Translations under genes and position numbers: made by a program
Origin: an uncultured Paracoccus sp.
Lineage (GTDB): Bacteria > Pseudomonadota > Alphaproteobacteria > Rhodobacterales > Rhodobacteraceae
Assembly (NCBI RefSeq): GCF_947487305.1
Contig: NZ_CANKWH010000006.1
Coordinates: 186,001-250,000 of the forward strand
Direction: 5' to 3'
DNA length: 64,000 nt
Notes under the pieces: generated by a model
The model's database searches: none
Told to the model about the DNA's origin: nothing
The model's input: the letters and a program-made list of their open reading frames with translations, nothing else
Shown here: positions 1 to 8,086 of the stretch, in pieces
How the letters are laid out: each line of letters starts with the position of its first letter
Position numbering within the stretch: the first letter of the stretch is position 1

Positions 1-39
1 GCCGATCCCGCCGGTGCGACCTGGGCCCCGGCAGCCTGA
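1..39 (+). CDS. C-terminal end of an upstream gene (partial)
   Basis: The first frame reads ADPAGATWAPAA followed by TGA at 37-39. Its stop lies 10 bases before the next start codon, as expected for the preceding gene of the same operon. Only 12 residues are visible, so no family can be assigned. It could also be chance open frame, since the stretch is very short. Confidence 0.4.
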   Translation, partial: ADPAGATWAPAA

Positions 40-49
40 GCCGTCACTG

Positions 50-742
50 ATGACGCCGCTGATCCTTCTGCCCGGGATGATGTGCGATGGCCGTTTGTTC
101 GGCCCGCAGATCGCCGCATTGGGCCAGACGCGCGAGGTTCGCGTCGCGCCGATCAGCGGCCACATCGCGACCGCCGCGCTGGCGGCCGAGGTGCTGGCCG
201 CAGCCCCACCGCGTTTCGCGCTGGCGGGCCTGTCGATGGGCGGGATCGTGGCGATGGAGGTTCTGGCGCAGGCACCTGAGCGGATCGAGCGGCTGGCGCT
301 GCTGGACACCAATCCCCGTGCCGAACTGCCCGAGGTTCAGGCCCGCCGCGCGCCGCAGATCGCGGCGGTCGAGGCGGGCGGGCTGCGTCAGGTCATGACC
401 GAGCAGATGATCCCCAACTATCTGGCCGATCCGGCGTCCCATCCCGAGATCATCGATCTCTGCATGGACATGGCGCTGGACCTTGGTCCGCAGGTCTTTG
501 CCCGTCAGTCGCTGGCGCTGCGCGACCGGCCCGACCGGCAGGAGGTTCTGGCCGGTGTGCGGATGCCCACGCTGATCCTCTGTGGGCGCGCGGACCGGCT
601 GTGCCCGGTCGAACGCCACGAGCTGATGCATGGGCTGGTGCCCGGCTCGACGCTGGAGATCATCGAAAGCGCGGGCCATCTGCCCACGCTGGAACAACCC
701 GAACACACCACGGCGGCGCTGGTCCGCTGGCTGGAGGCATGA
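50..742 (+). CDS. alpha/beta-fold hydrolase
   Basis: A 230-residue single-domain alpha/beta hydrolase, presumably a cytoplasmic esterase or amide/C-C bond hydrolase. The nucleophile elbow GLSMGG places Ser62. An acid residue is likely in CGRADRL and the catalytic His in ESAGHLP near the C terminus, so the triad looks complete. The ATG at 50 is preferred because the fold begins at once (MTPLILLPG, oxyanion-loop region); in-frame codons upstream give unrelated proline- and arginine-rich sequence. It overlaps the next gene (ATG at 739), indicating one operon with the RraA-like, AtzG-like and amidase genes. The substrate is unknown; the neighbours suggest breakdown of an amide or ureido compound. 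Confidence 0.85.
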   Translation: MTPLILLPGMMCDGRLFGPQIAALGQTREVRVAPISGHIATAALAAEVLAAAPPRFALAGLSMGGIVAMEVLAQAPERIERLALLDTNPRAELPEVQARRAPQIAAVEAGGLRQVMTEQMIPNYLADPASHPEIIDLCMDMALDLGPQVFARQSLALRDRPDRQEVLAGVRMPTLILCGRADRLCPVERHELMHGLVPGSTLEIIESAGHLPTLEQPEHTTAALVRWLEA

Positions 743-1437
743 TGGATACCGCCCTGCTGGACCTGCTGAAATCGGTCGACACCCCCACGGTCTGCAACGC
801 CATCGAGGTGGCGCAAGGTCGGCGCGGCTTTGACCGCTTTACCCGTGGCACGGTCATCTGCACCGAGCCCGATGCCGGCGCCATCGTGGGCTATGCCCGC
901 ACTGCCAGCCTCTCGGCCATCGCGCCCCCGACCGAACCGTCCGAGGTCATCCGGGCGCGGCGCATGGACTATTACCGCTACATGGCCGAAGCGCCGAAAC
1001 CCGCCATTGCCGTGGTCGAGGATCTGGATGTCCCGAACGCCATCGGCGCCTATTGGGGCGAGATCAATGTGACGGTCCACAAGGGCTTCGGTCTGGCGGG
1101 CACGCTGACGAATGGCGTGGTGCGCGATCTGGGCGATCTGCCCAAGGGCTATCCGGTGATCGCCGGCTCGGTCGGGCCAAGCCATGGCTATGTGCATCTG
1201 CGCAGCGTCGGCCAGCCGGTGCGGGTCTTCGGCCTGACCGTGGCCGAGGGCGAGCTGATCCATGCCGACCGCCACGGCGCGCTGGTGGTGCCGGCCGAGG
1301 TGATCCCGGTGCTGGCTGCCTCGATCAAGAAGCTCCTGGAGACCGAAAGGCTGGTACTGGAGCCTGCCCGGGCCGAGGGTTTTGATTTCGCGGCGTTCGA
1401 GGCGGCATGGTCGGCCTTCGAGAAGGCACGGACCTGA
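739..1437 (+). CDS. RraA / HMG-CHA aldolase family protein
   Basis: A 232-residue RraA-like protein. Members include 4-hydroxy-4-methyl-2-oxoglutarate aldolase, oxaloacetate decarboxylase and the RNase E inhibitor RraA; they form ring-shaped multimers and use a divalent metal. The family signature is seen as TNGVVRDLGDL (Arg and Asp of the active site), and the N-terminal VCNAIE and central GYPVIAGS also fit. Start codons at 739 and 742 are adjacent (ATGATG); both overlap the stop of the hydrolase gene, so translation is probably coupled. In this operon, with an amidase and a hydrolase, a catabolic aldolase or decarboxylase role is more likely than RNase E control. A second, different RraA paralogue lies at 10727-11455. 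Confidence 0.85.
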   Translation: MMDTALLDLLKSVDTPTVCNAIEVAQGRRGFDRFTRGTVICTEPDAGAIVGYARTASLSAIAPPTEPSEVIRARRMDYYRYMAEAPKPAIAVVEDLDVPNAIGAYWGEINVTVHKGFGLAGTLTNGVVRDLGDLPKGYPVIAGSVGPSHGYVHLRSVGQPVRVFGLTVAEGELIHADRHGALVVPAEVIPVLAASIKKLLETERLVLEPARAEGFDFAAFEAAWSAFEKART

Positions 1438-1598
1438 TGGCATCGCGCGACGAGGCGAAATTCGACAAGGCGCTGGACAAGGCGGGGATCGCGCTGGATG
1501 CACGCGACAGGGCGGCGGCCCTGCCGGTCTTTCGCGCGCTTGCCGCGTCCTGCGCGCTGCTGAAATCTGCCGAGGCAACCACGCATGAACCCCGCTGA
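1437..1598 (+). CDS. AtzG-like small subunit (DUF4089 type)
   Basis: A 53-residue protein that overlaps its upstream neighbour by one base (TGATG) and the downstream amidase by 14 bases. Its composition and pattern (DKALDKAGIALDARDRAAAL, then an Ala/Leu-rich helix) resemble AtzG, the GatC-like small partner of the amidase AtzE; such subunits are about 55-70 residues long and are encoded immediately upstream of the amidase. The position is exactly as expected for a stabilising partner that forms a heterotetramer with the next gene product. The sequence is short, so the family call depends on context as much as on similarity. It is easily missed by gene finders. Confidence 0.7.
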   Translation: MASRDEAKFDKALDKAGIALDARDRAAALPVFRALAASCALLKSAEATTHEPR

Positions 1599-2937
1599 CC
1601 TGCCGCTTGCCGAGGCTGCTGCGCGATTGCGCGCCCGCCAGCTTCGCGCCCGCGATCTGGTAGAGGCGCATCTGGACCGGATCGCGACGCGCGACGGCAG
1701 TATCGGCGCCTTCGTGGCGCTGGATGCCGCAGGCGCGCGCCGCGCCGCCGATCAGGCGGACACCGCGCTGGATGCGGGGCAGGGCGCTGGTTCGCTTATG
1801 GGCATTCCCTTTGCGGTCAAGGATCTGGTCGAGGTCGCGGGCCAGCCCCTGACCTGCGGCAGCCGGATCTTCGCCGACCGCGTGGCCACCACGGATGCCG
1901 CCGTCATCTCTGCACTGCGCCGGGCCGGGGCAATCCCGCTTGGCATGGTCGCCACCTATGAATTCGCGCTGACCGGCCCGACCTTCGACAGCGCCTATCC
2001 GCCGGCGCGGAACCCGTGGAACGTCGAGCACATCACCGGCGGTTCGTCCTCGGGCTCGGCCGCCGCCGTTGCCGGCGGGCTGGTGCGCATCGCGCTTGGC
2101 ACCGATACCGGCGGCTCGGTGCGCAGCCCTGCCGCGTATTGCGGCGTGGTGGGGCTGAAGCCGACCTATGGGCTGGTGCCGATGGAAGGGGTGTTTCCGC
2201 TGTCGCCCGGTCTCGATCATCTCGGGCCGCTGGCGGCCAGCGTCGCCGATGCCGCGCTGATGCTGGAAGCGATGGCGCCGGGGACGTCGGGGCTGGATGG
2301 GCTGGCGCAGGGCGTTCGCGGCTTGCGCATCGGCTATGCCCGCGACTGGTTCGCCGATGACCCCGCCGCCGCGCCGGCACTGGTTGCGGCGATGGATGAG
2401 GCGGTGTCGGTCCTGTCGATGCTGGGGGCCAAGATCCGGCTGATCGCCATGCCCGACTATGCGCTGGCCGAAGCCGCCGGTGCGGTGATCCTGCATGCCG
2501 AGGCGTTGCACCTGCATCGGAGGATGCTGGCTGAGCAGCTGGACGGCTACGGACGTCAGGCGAGACAGAGCCTTGCTGCTGGGGTGGCGCTGTCGAAAGC
2601 CGGCATCGCCCGCGCCCGCAAGGCGGGGGTGTCGATCCGTGCTGCGATCGATGCCATCCTGTCCGATTGCGATGTGATCGTCACCCCGAGCACGCTGGCC
2701 GCAGCCCCGCCCGTGGCCGCGTTCCAGCGCGAGGAAACCGTCTGGACGGCGATGCGCACCTTGCCCTTCAACCTGACCGGCCATCCGGCGCTGTCGCTGC
2801 CCATCGGCTTCGAAGGCGGCTTGCCCTTGGGGATGCAGATCATCGGGAAGCATCGGGCCGAGGCGATGATCTGCCGCGTCGGCGCCGGCTTTGAGGCGGC
2901 GACCGACCACTCGGCGCAGCGGCCCTATTTCGCCTGA
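1585..2937 (+). CDS. amidase signature family enzyme, AtzE-like
   Basis: A 450-residue amidase with the Ser-cisSer-Lys triad: Lys79 in IPFAVKD, the Gly/Ser-rich loop GGSSSGSAA at 152-160, and nucleophile Ser178 in GTDTGGSVRSPA. The length matches AtzE (1-carboxybiuret hydrolase) and related amidohydrolases, and the AtzG-like partner directly upstream supports that subgroup. Substrate range in this family is broad, from aryl amides to ureido acids, so AtzE function itself is not claimed. The 3' end overlaps the convergent histidinol-dehydrogenase-like gene by 13 bases. Alternatives are GatA (unlikely, no gatB or gatC nearby) or a general amidase. Confidence 0.88.
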   Translation: MNPADLPLAEAAARLRARQLRARDLVEAHLDRIATRDGSIGAFVALDAAGARRAADQADTALDAGQGAGSLMGIPFAVKDLVEVAGQPLTCGSRIFADRVATTDAAVISALRRAGAIPLGMVATYEFALTGPTFDSAYPPARNPWNVEHITGGSSSGSAAAVAGGLVRIALGTDTGGSVRSPAAYCGVVGLKPTYGLVPMEGVFPLSPGLDHLGPLAASVADAALMLEAMAPGTSGLDGLAQGVRGLRIGYARDWFADDPAAAPALVAAMDEAVSVLSMLGAKIRLIAMPDYALAEAAGAVILHAEALHLHRRMLAEQLDGYGRQARQSLAAGVALSKAGIARARKAGVSIRAAIDAILSDCDVIVTPSTLAAAPPVAAFQREETVWTAMRTLPFNLTGHPALSLPIGFEGGLPLGMQIIGKHRAEAMICRVGAGFEAATDHSAQRPYFA

Positions 2938-4217
2938 AGCAAATCCAGCCGCAACTGCGCGGCGCGGCGATGACCCTCCAGCCCCTCGCTGGCGCTTTGC
3001 CGAGCGGCGGGCGGGGCAACCTCGCGCACACCCTCGGGCGTCAGCCATTGATGCGTGGCGATCTTCACATAGGCCCCGACCCACAGCCCGCTGGTATAGC
3101 GTCCCGCCGCCATGGTCGGCAGCGTGTGGTTGGTGCCGGCGCATTTGTCGGAGTAAACGACACTGGCCAGGGGGCCGATGAACAGCGAGCCATAGTTGCG
3201 CAGCTTGGCCGCCATCGCCTGTGGGTCGCGGGTATGAACCTGCAGATGCTCGGCCGCGATCACGTCGGAATAGGCGATCATCGCCGCCTCGCCCTCGCAG
3301 ACCGCAATCTCGCCATAATCGCGCCAGGCCGCGCCCGCGGTTTCGGCGGTGGAGAGGGTTTCAAGCTGGCGCGCCACCTCGGCCTCGACCGCCTTGGCCA
3401 GGGCCGCATCGGTGGTGATCAGCCCGACGCGGGTGCGCACGTCATGCTCGGCCTGCGCCAGCAGGTCGGTGGCGATCATTGCCGCATCGCCGGTCTCGTC
3501 GGCGAGGATGTAGATCTCGGAGGGGCCGGCCAGCTGGTCGATGCCGACCGGGCCGAACACCTGCCGCTTGGCCTCGTTCACATAGGCATTGCCGGGGCCG
3601 ACGATCTTGTCGACGCGCGGCACCGAGGCGGTGCCGAAGGCCATGGCGGCGATGGCCTGCGCCCCGCCGATGCGGAAGATGCGGTCAGCGCCCGAGAGGT
3701 GGCAGCCGGCGATCATTGCGGGATGGGCATTGGGCGGCAGGCAGGCGATGATCTCGCCGACGCCCGCGACCTTGGCCGGAACGATGGTCATGATCGGCGC
3801 CGACAGCAGCGGATAGCGCCCGCCCGGCACGTAGCAGCCGACCCGCGCCAACGGGATCACCCGATGGCCCATATGCACGCCGGGGCGGGGCTGGACATCG
3901 TCCAGCGCGCCGATGGTCGCAAGCTGGGCCTCGGCGAAGGCGCGGACATTGGCGATGGCAAATTCGGTGTCGTCGCGGGTCTGCGGATCAAGCGCGGCAA
4001 CGGCAGCCTCACGTTCGGCCATGGAAACCTCGAATGTCTCGGGCGCGGTGCCGTCGAAGCGTTGCGAATAGTCGCGCACGGCGGCGTCGCCGCGGGTGCG
4101 GATATCAGCGAGGATGTCGCGCACGGCGGCCTCGACCGGGGCATTGTCGCCGCTGGCGCTGCGCGCTGGCCTTCTCAGGTGGGTGACGCCTTTCGGAAGG
4201 CCCGGCTTGTCGATCAT
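2925..4217 (-). CDS. histidinol dehydrogenase family protein (catabolic paralogue)
   Basis: A 430-residue NAD-dependent dehydrogenase of the HisD family. The signature GPGNAYVNEAKRQVFG, the metal and active-site segments AEHDVRT and AAEHLQVHT (Glu-His pair), and the C-terminal GLWVGAYVKIATHQ are present. HisD oxidises L-histidinol to histidine; paralogues such as HpsN oxidise 2,3-dihydroxypropane-1-sulfonate. There are no other his genes here, and the gene is preceded by an XRE-cupin regulator reading the same way, so a catabolic alcohol dehydrogenase role is more likely. I chose ATG 4217, which has a CAGGGA ribosome site upstream; an in-frame TTG at 4238 would add seven residues. Confidence 0.8.
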   Translation of the reverse strand: MIDKPGLPKGVTHLRRPARSASGDNAPVEAAVRDILADIRTRGDAAVRDYSQRFDGTAPETFEVSMAEREAAVAALDPQTRDDTEFAIANVRAFAEAQLATIGALDDVQPRPGVHMGHRVIPLARVGCYVPGGRYPLLSAPIMTIVPAKVAGVGEIIACLPPNAHPAMIAGCHLSGADRIFRIGGAQAIAAMAFGTASVPRVDKIVGPGNAYVNEAKRQVFGPVGIDQLAGPSEIYILADETGDAAMIATDLLAQAEHDVRTRVGLITTDAALAKAVEAEVARQLETLSTAETAGAAWRDYGEIAVCEGEAAMIAYSDVIAAEHLQVHTRDPQAMAAKLRNYGSLFIGPLASVVYSDKCAGTNHTLPTMAAGRYTSGLWVGAYVKIATHQWLTPEGVREVAPPAARQSASEGLEGHRRAAQLRLDLLQAK

Positions 4218-4317
4218 GATCGCTGATCCCTGTTGCAATCGCTGCTGCCCGAGGCTAGCGACCCGACCGCAACAAGGTCAATTCACCCGGCCGGGCTCGT
4301 CCAGTATATGCACCGTA

Positions 4318-4863
4318 TCAATAGCTTGGCGGAGTGATCGCGCTGACGATCTCGGCCTCGGTCTCGCCGATATTGCGAAAGCGGTGGCTCTGCCGGCTGT
4401 CGAAGTAATAGGCATCGCCCGGCCCCAGAATTGCGGTCTGCTCGCCGACGCTCAGTTCGATCCGACCGGCGATGACATAGCCGGCCTCTTCTGCCGCATG
4501 ACTAAGGCCACCGCCCGTATCCGCGCCCGGCTGATAGCTTTCCTTCAACACCTGCAAGCGCCGCGAAGGATAGTTCAATCCTATGATCTTGTAGGAAATT
4601 CCGTCAGATCTGCCAATTTCTGGTAAATCCTCGGCGCGATAGAATGGCGCGGCCCGGGCTGCTTCACCCTCCGACAGAAAGCCCGCCAGCGTCGTCCCCA
4701 AAGCATCGAGAATGGCCGTAAGGGTGTCGATCGTTGGACTGATCCGATCGCGCTCGATCAGCGATATGGTCGAATGCGACACGCCCGATCGCGCCGCCAG
4801 CAAGCGGATGCTGAGCTGTCGCCGCTGCCGAAGATCGCTGAGCCGGTGGCCTATGCGGGACAT
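4318..4863 (-). CDS. XRE-family regulator with C-terminal cupin
   Basis: A 181-residue one-component regulator. Residues 5-60 form the helix-turn-helix (LSIRLLAARSGVSHSTISLI), followed by a linker and a cupin barrel from about 105 to 180 (HAAEEAGYVIAGRIEL, DAYYFDSRQSHRF) that probably binds a small ligand. This architecture is common next to amino-acid, polyamine and sulfonate catabolic genes. It lies about 100 bases upstream of the histidinol-dehydrogenase-like gene on the same strand and likely regulates it. The ATG has a GGAGC ribosome site at the right distance. Confidence 0.85.
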   Translation of the reverse strand: MSRIGHRLSDLRQRRQLSIRLLAARSGVSHSTISLIERDRISPTIDTLTAILDALGTTLAGFLSEGEAARAAPFYRAEDLPEIGRSDGISYKIIGLNYPSRRLQVLKESYQPGADTGGGLSHAAEEAGYVIAGRIELSVGEQTAILGPGDAYYFDSRQSHRFRNIGETEAEIVSAITPPSY

Positions 4864-5024
4864 GGGTGCTCCTTGCCGGTGAACGGGTCTGTGGTGAAAA
4901 TACTGACCGCTCTGCCGTCTGGTCGCAATCCCCTGTTGGCGGTGGGTTCAGCCTGCCGGACGGCACCGCCGCCGCTCGCAGCAACTGGTTCATCCGGCTT
5001 GACCGGGCGAGGCTCGAAATCCGC

Positions 5025-5160
5025 TCAACCGACCTGCTGATCCCGGTCGAAAACGCCCGAGGGCGGCGGCGGTGCCAGCTTGCTGGCGCGGGTCAGATGC
5101 GCGCGGATCGCCGCATCAGCGGCCTTTTGGTCGCCGGCACGGATGGCATCCGCGATCTGG
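5025..5160 (-). pseudogene. C-terminal remnant of a GntR/FCD regulator
   Basis: On the minus strand the last about 45 codons before a stop at 5025-5027 read IADAIRAGDQKAADAAIRAH and continue to LTRASK. This is the usual C-terminal helix of FCD-domain GntR regulators (AI..GD...A....HL). No DNA-binding domain or full FCD domain precedes it: just upstream the DNA instead encodes a citryl-CoA-lyase end on the other strand. I read it as the tail of a regulator whose rest was deleted. The match is short, so confidence is moderate. Confidence 0.5.
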
Positions 5161-5171
5161 CCCGCATCGCC

Positions 5172-5405
5172 GAGCGCGAGATCCCCGAGGTCTGGGGCAA
5201 GGCGCTGCCGATGAATGTCTCGAAGGCGATTGCCGCAGTGCTGCTGGATCTCGAATTTCCGCCCGCGATGCTGAAGGCCATCCCCATTATGGGCCGCGCC
5301 GCCAGCCTTCTGGCGCATCTGGCCGAGGAACAGGCGCAACCGATCGGCTTCCTGATGGCCGGCCATGCCGAGGCGGCGATTTCCTATCAGGCGGAGGACA
5401 AATGA
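5172..5405 (+). pseudogene. C-terminal remnant of a citryl-CoA lyase / citrate-synthase-like gene
   Basis: About 75 codons read EREIPEVWGKALPMNVSKAI and onward to LLAHLAEEQAQPIGF and AAISYQAEDK, which is the C-terminal part of citryl-CoA lyases of the citrate synthase superfamily (normally about 260-300 residues). The frame stays open to 4866, but the upstream residues are arginine-rich with no family character and overlap the minus-strand regulator remnant. The catalytic N-terminal two thirds are missing. Its stop overlaps the ATG of the next (also broken) gene, preserving the original operon junction. Confidence 0.65.
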
Positions 5406-6535
5406 CCCTGCCAGCTACGCGCGAGGCGGTGTTCAGTGCCGAGGGTGATGACGCCCTGTTTCGCAAACAGATCGCCCCCCTGTTCGCCAACTCGGCCTTC
5501 TACCGCGAGAAACTGGCGGAAGCGGGCTTTGACATCGCGCAGACGGTCGGCGGCATCGCCGATATCGCCGCGCTGCCCTTTACCGAGAAGGAAGAGCTGC
5601 GCCAGACCGGCGACGAGACTTATCCCATCGGCACCCGTCTGGCCGCGCCGATGTCCGAGATCGCGCGTGTCTTCTCGACCTCGGGCACGACCGGCACGCC
5701 CAGCTATATCCCGCTGACGGCCGAGGATCTGGACGATTGGGTCACTGTCTCGACGCGCTCCTTTGGCGCGACCGGAGTGCGGGAGGGCGACCGGATCGTT
5801 TCGGCATATAGTGCCGGGCCTTTCGTGGCGGGCGTGGCACTCGAGGCCTTTGTCCGGCTGGGGCTCTGTGATATCCCGGTCGGAACCGGCAATACCGAGC
5901 GGCTGATGGCGGCGGTGAAGCTTTTGAAGCCCAGCACGCTGGCACTGAGCCCCTCCTATGCGCTGCATCTGGCCGAATGGGGCGAGGCGAGGGGCATGGA
6001 CCTGCCGGGCTCTTCGGTTCAGCGCATTCTGGTCGCAGGCGAACCCGGTGGCGGCGAGCCGGAGCTGAGGGTGCAGCTCGAGGCCGCATGGGGCGCGAAA
6101 GTGACCGAGGCCATGGGCATCGGCGATAACGGGGTCTCGGTTTGGGGGGAATGCGAGGCGCAGCGGGGGATGCATTTCTCGGGCAGCGGCTATGTGCATT
6201 TTGAATTGATCGATTCCGAGAGCGATGCCGTGGTGCCGCTGGAGGAAGGGGCCGAGGGCGAAATGGTCTATACCCATCTGCGCCAGCACGCCGCGCCCTT
6301 GCTGCGTTTCCGCAGCCGCGATCATGTGCGGGTCTCAATGGGCGTGTGGCGGCCGCTGAAGTAGGGCACCAAGCAGGCGCCGCCTCTGCCGGTTGCGGTC
6401 GAGCTGGCCGAGGTCATGCAGAAGCGCATCCGCGACACCCTCATCGTCTTGACCGAGATCACGCTGGTGCCGGCGGGCAGCCTGCCGCGTACCGACTACA
6501 AATCGAAGCTCATCGACTGGTCCGACGCCGGGTGA
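5402..6535 (+). pseudogene. phenylacetate-CoA-ligase-like gene with internal deletion and stop
   Basis: The N-terminal part is a recognisable AMP-forming CoA ligase of the PaaK type (FSTSGTTGTPSYIPL is the ATP-binding loop; RSRDHVRV is the end of the large subdomain). Right after this the linker and start of the C-terminal lid, expected to hold the IGRTDDMLIVRG-type motif, are absent. An in-frame TAG follows at 6362-6364, then the same frame resumes with the family's C-terminal end (KQAPPLPVAVELAE, TLIVLTEITLVP, LPRTDYKSKL) to TGA at 6533-6535. The gene therefore has an internal deletion plus a premature stop and cannot make a complete enzyme. A shortened product of about 320 residues ending at 6364 might still be translated. 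Confidence 0.8.
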
Positions 6536-6581
6536 GAGGCAAAGGACAGGTCTGAACACGGCAGTCAAAGGGAGAGAGACA

Positions 6582-7628
6582 ATGAAATCACTGGCATTTC
6601 TGCTGGCAGGGACGGCCTTCGCGACGCGGGCGACCGATGCGGGCGCGGCGGAATTCGAGCTGAAATTATCGAGCATGTATCCTCGACCCATTCATCCAGG
6701 AACTGGCGCTGGACCCTTGCGTCAGGGAGATCGAGGAGAAATCGGGCGGGCGCGTCAAGATCACCTTCTTCCCCGCCGGTTCGGCGCTTGGCAATGCCAG
6801 CAAGCAATTCGATCAGGTGCGGGCGGGCGCGGTCGATTTCGCTGTGGGCATCCCCGCGATCCCGCGTGGCCGTCATCCCCGAAGCGTGCCGGTCGAGCTG
6901 CCCTCTACCCTGCCCGATGCCGAGATCGGCACCTGCGCGCTGATGTCGATGGTCGATGCCTTCCAGGCCGATTATCCGGGCACCCATGTCCTGTCGCCGA
7001 CCGTGACCGAGCCGAGCGGCGTCATACCAGCAAGAAGGTCGTCGCGCTGGATGACCTCAAGGGCATGCGCATCCGCACGCCGACGCCGGCCATCTCGGCC
7101 ATGCTGGAGCATGTGGGGGCAACCCCGGTCGGAATGCCGCCGGCCGAGATTTATGAAAGCGTCGAGCGCGGCGTGATCGAGGGCAATATCGCGCCCTGGG
7201 GTCCGATCGGTGCCTTCAAGCTGTGGGAGGTGCTGGACTATCACATCGATCCCGGCATCAAACTGGTGGCGATGTATACGGTGATGAACCCGCGCAGATA
7301 TGACGCGCTGCCTGATGAGCTGAAGGGTCTCATTGATGAGACCAGCGCCGAGGTCTTCGCCGATTGGCGCCGGATCTGGAAGGAAACCGATCAGGAGGCG
7401 ATCGACGCTGCCACGGCCGATGGCGACGAGATCACCCCGATGAGCGCCGAAGAGCGCGAGGCCTGGCACGAGCGGCTGGCGCCGGTGGTCGACACCTTTC
7501 TGAACGTGAATGGCGATATGGAGGTCGATGCGGCCAAGGAACTCTACGCCCAGATCCTCGGTGCTGTGACCACCTGCCAGCAAGCCAGCGGGATCACGGC
7601 AGCCGTCGCCGAGGACAGGTCCGAATGA
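6582..7628 (+). pseudogene. frameshifted TRAP-transporter substrate-binding protein (DctP family)
   Basis: It starts with a good ribosome site and a signal-like N terminus (MKSLAFLLAGTAFATRA). The DctP sequence leaves this frame near 6675-6690, continues in the next frame (DPFIQELALDPCVREIEEKS, ITFFPAGSALGNASKQFDQV), and returns to the first frame near 7018-7030 (KKVVALDDLKGMRIRTPTPA, then GATPVGMPPAEIYESVERGV). Two compensating frameshifts leave about 110 codons out of frame, so the protein would be nonfunctional unless these are sequencing errors. The full reassembled length of about 350 residues is normal for DctP. The downstream permease is also broken, which argues for real decay. Confidence 0.78.
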
Positions 7629-8068
7629 TCCGTTTCTGCACCGCGATCCTGCAATATTTCGTCGAGACCTCGGACCTGCCCCGGGTGATCGTCCAGTGGA
7701 TCGCGGCGCTTGGCCTGCCGCCCGTCGGCGTCATCATCATGATCCTGCTGATCTACGTCATCCTCGGCTGTTTCCTCGACAGCCTGTCGATGATGCTGAT
7801 TACCCTGCCCATCGTGTTTCCGCTGGTCCCGTCGCTGGGGTATGACCCGATCTGGTTCGGCGTGCTGGTGGTCTCGGTGGTCGAGATCGGGCTGACCATC
7901 CCACGCCTGGGGATGAATCTATTCGTCATCGCCGCCGCCGCGCCCAACATGCGCTTCGAGACGGTGGCGCTCGGGGTGCTGCCCTATCTGGCGGCGGATT
8001 TCGTACGGGTGGCGCTCTTGGTCATGATCCCGGCCTTGTCGCTGAGCTTGCCGGCGCTGTTGATGTAG
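7625..8068 (+). pseudogene. C-terminal remnant of a TRAP large permease (DctM)
   Basis: The 147 codons encode only the last third of a DctM protein, which is normally about 430 residues with 12-13 membrane segments. Recognisable parts are LGCFLDSLSMMLITLPIVFP and the conserved EIGLTIPRLGMNLFVIAAA. The start of DctM and the entire small permease DctQ are missing between this remnant and the binding-protein pseudogene, whose TGA overlaps the ATG here. It marks the 3' end of the decayed operon that began near 5172, and faces the LysR gene at 8087. Confidence 0.75.
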
Positions 8069-8086
8069 AGCCGGATCTGCGGAGGT

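Noticed and set aside
505..3144. Minus-strand open frame of 879 codons
   Set aside because: Antisense to the hydrolase, RraA-like and amidase genes, whose active-site motifs show the plus strand is coding.
2925..4217. Housekeeping histidine biosynthesis gene hisD
   Set aside because: No other his gene is present and the setting (XRE-cupin regulator, catabolic neighbours) favours a paralogous alcohol dehydrogenase; activity on histidinol cannot be excluded from sequence alone.
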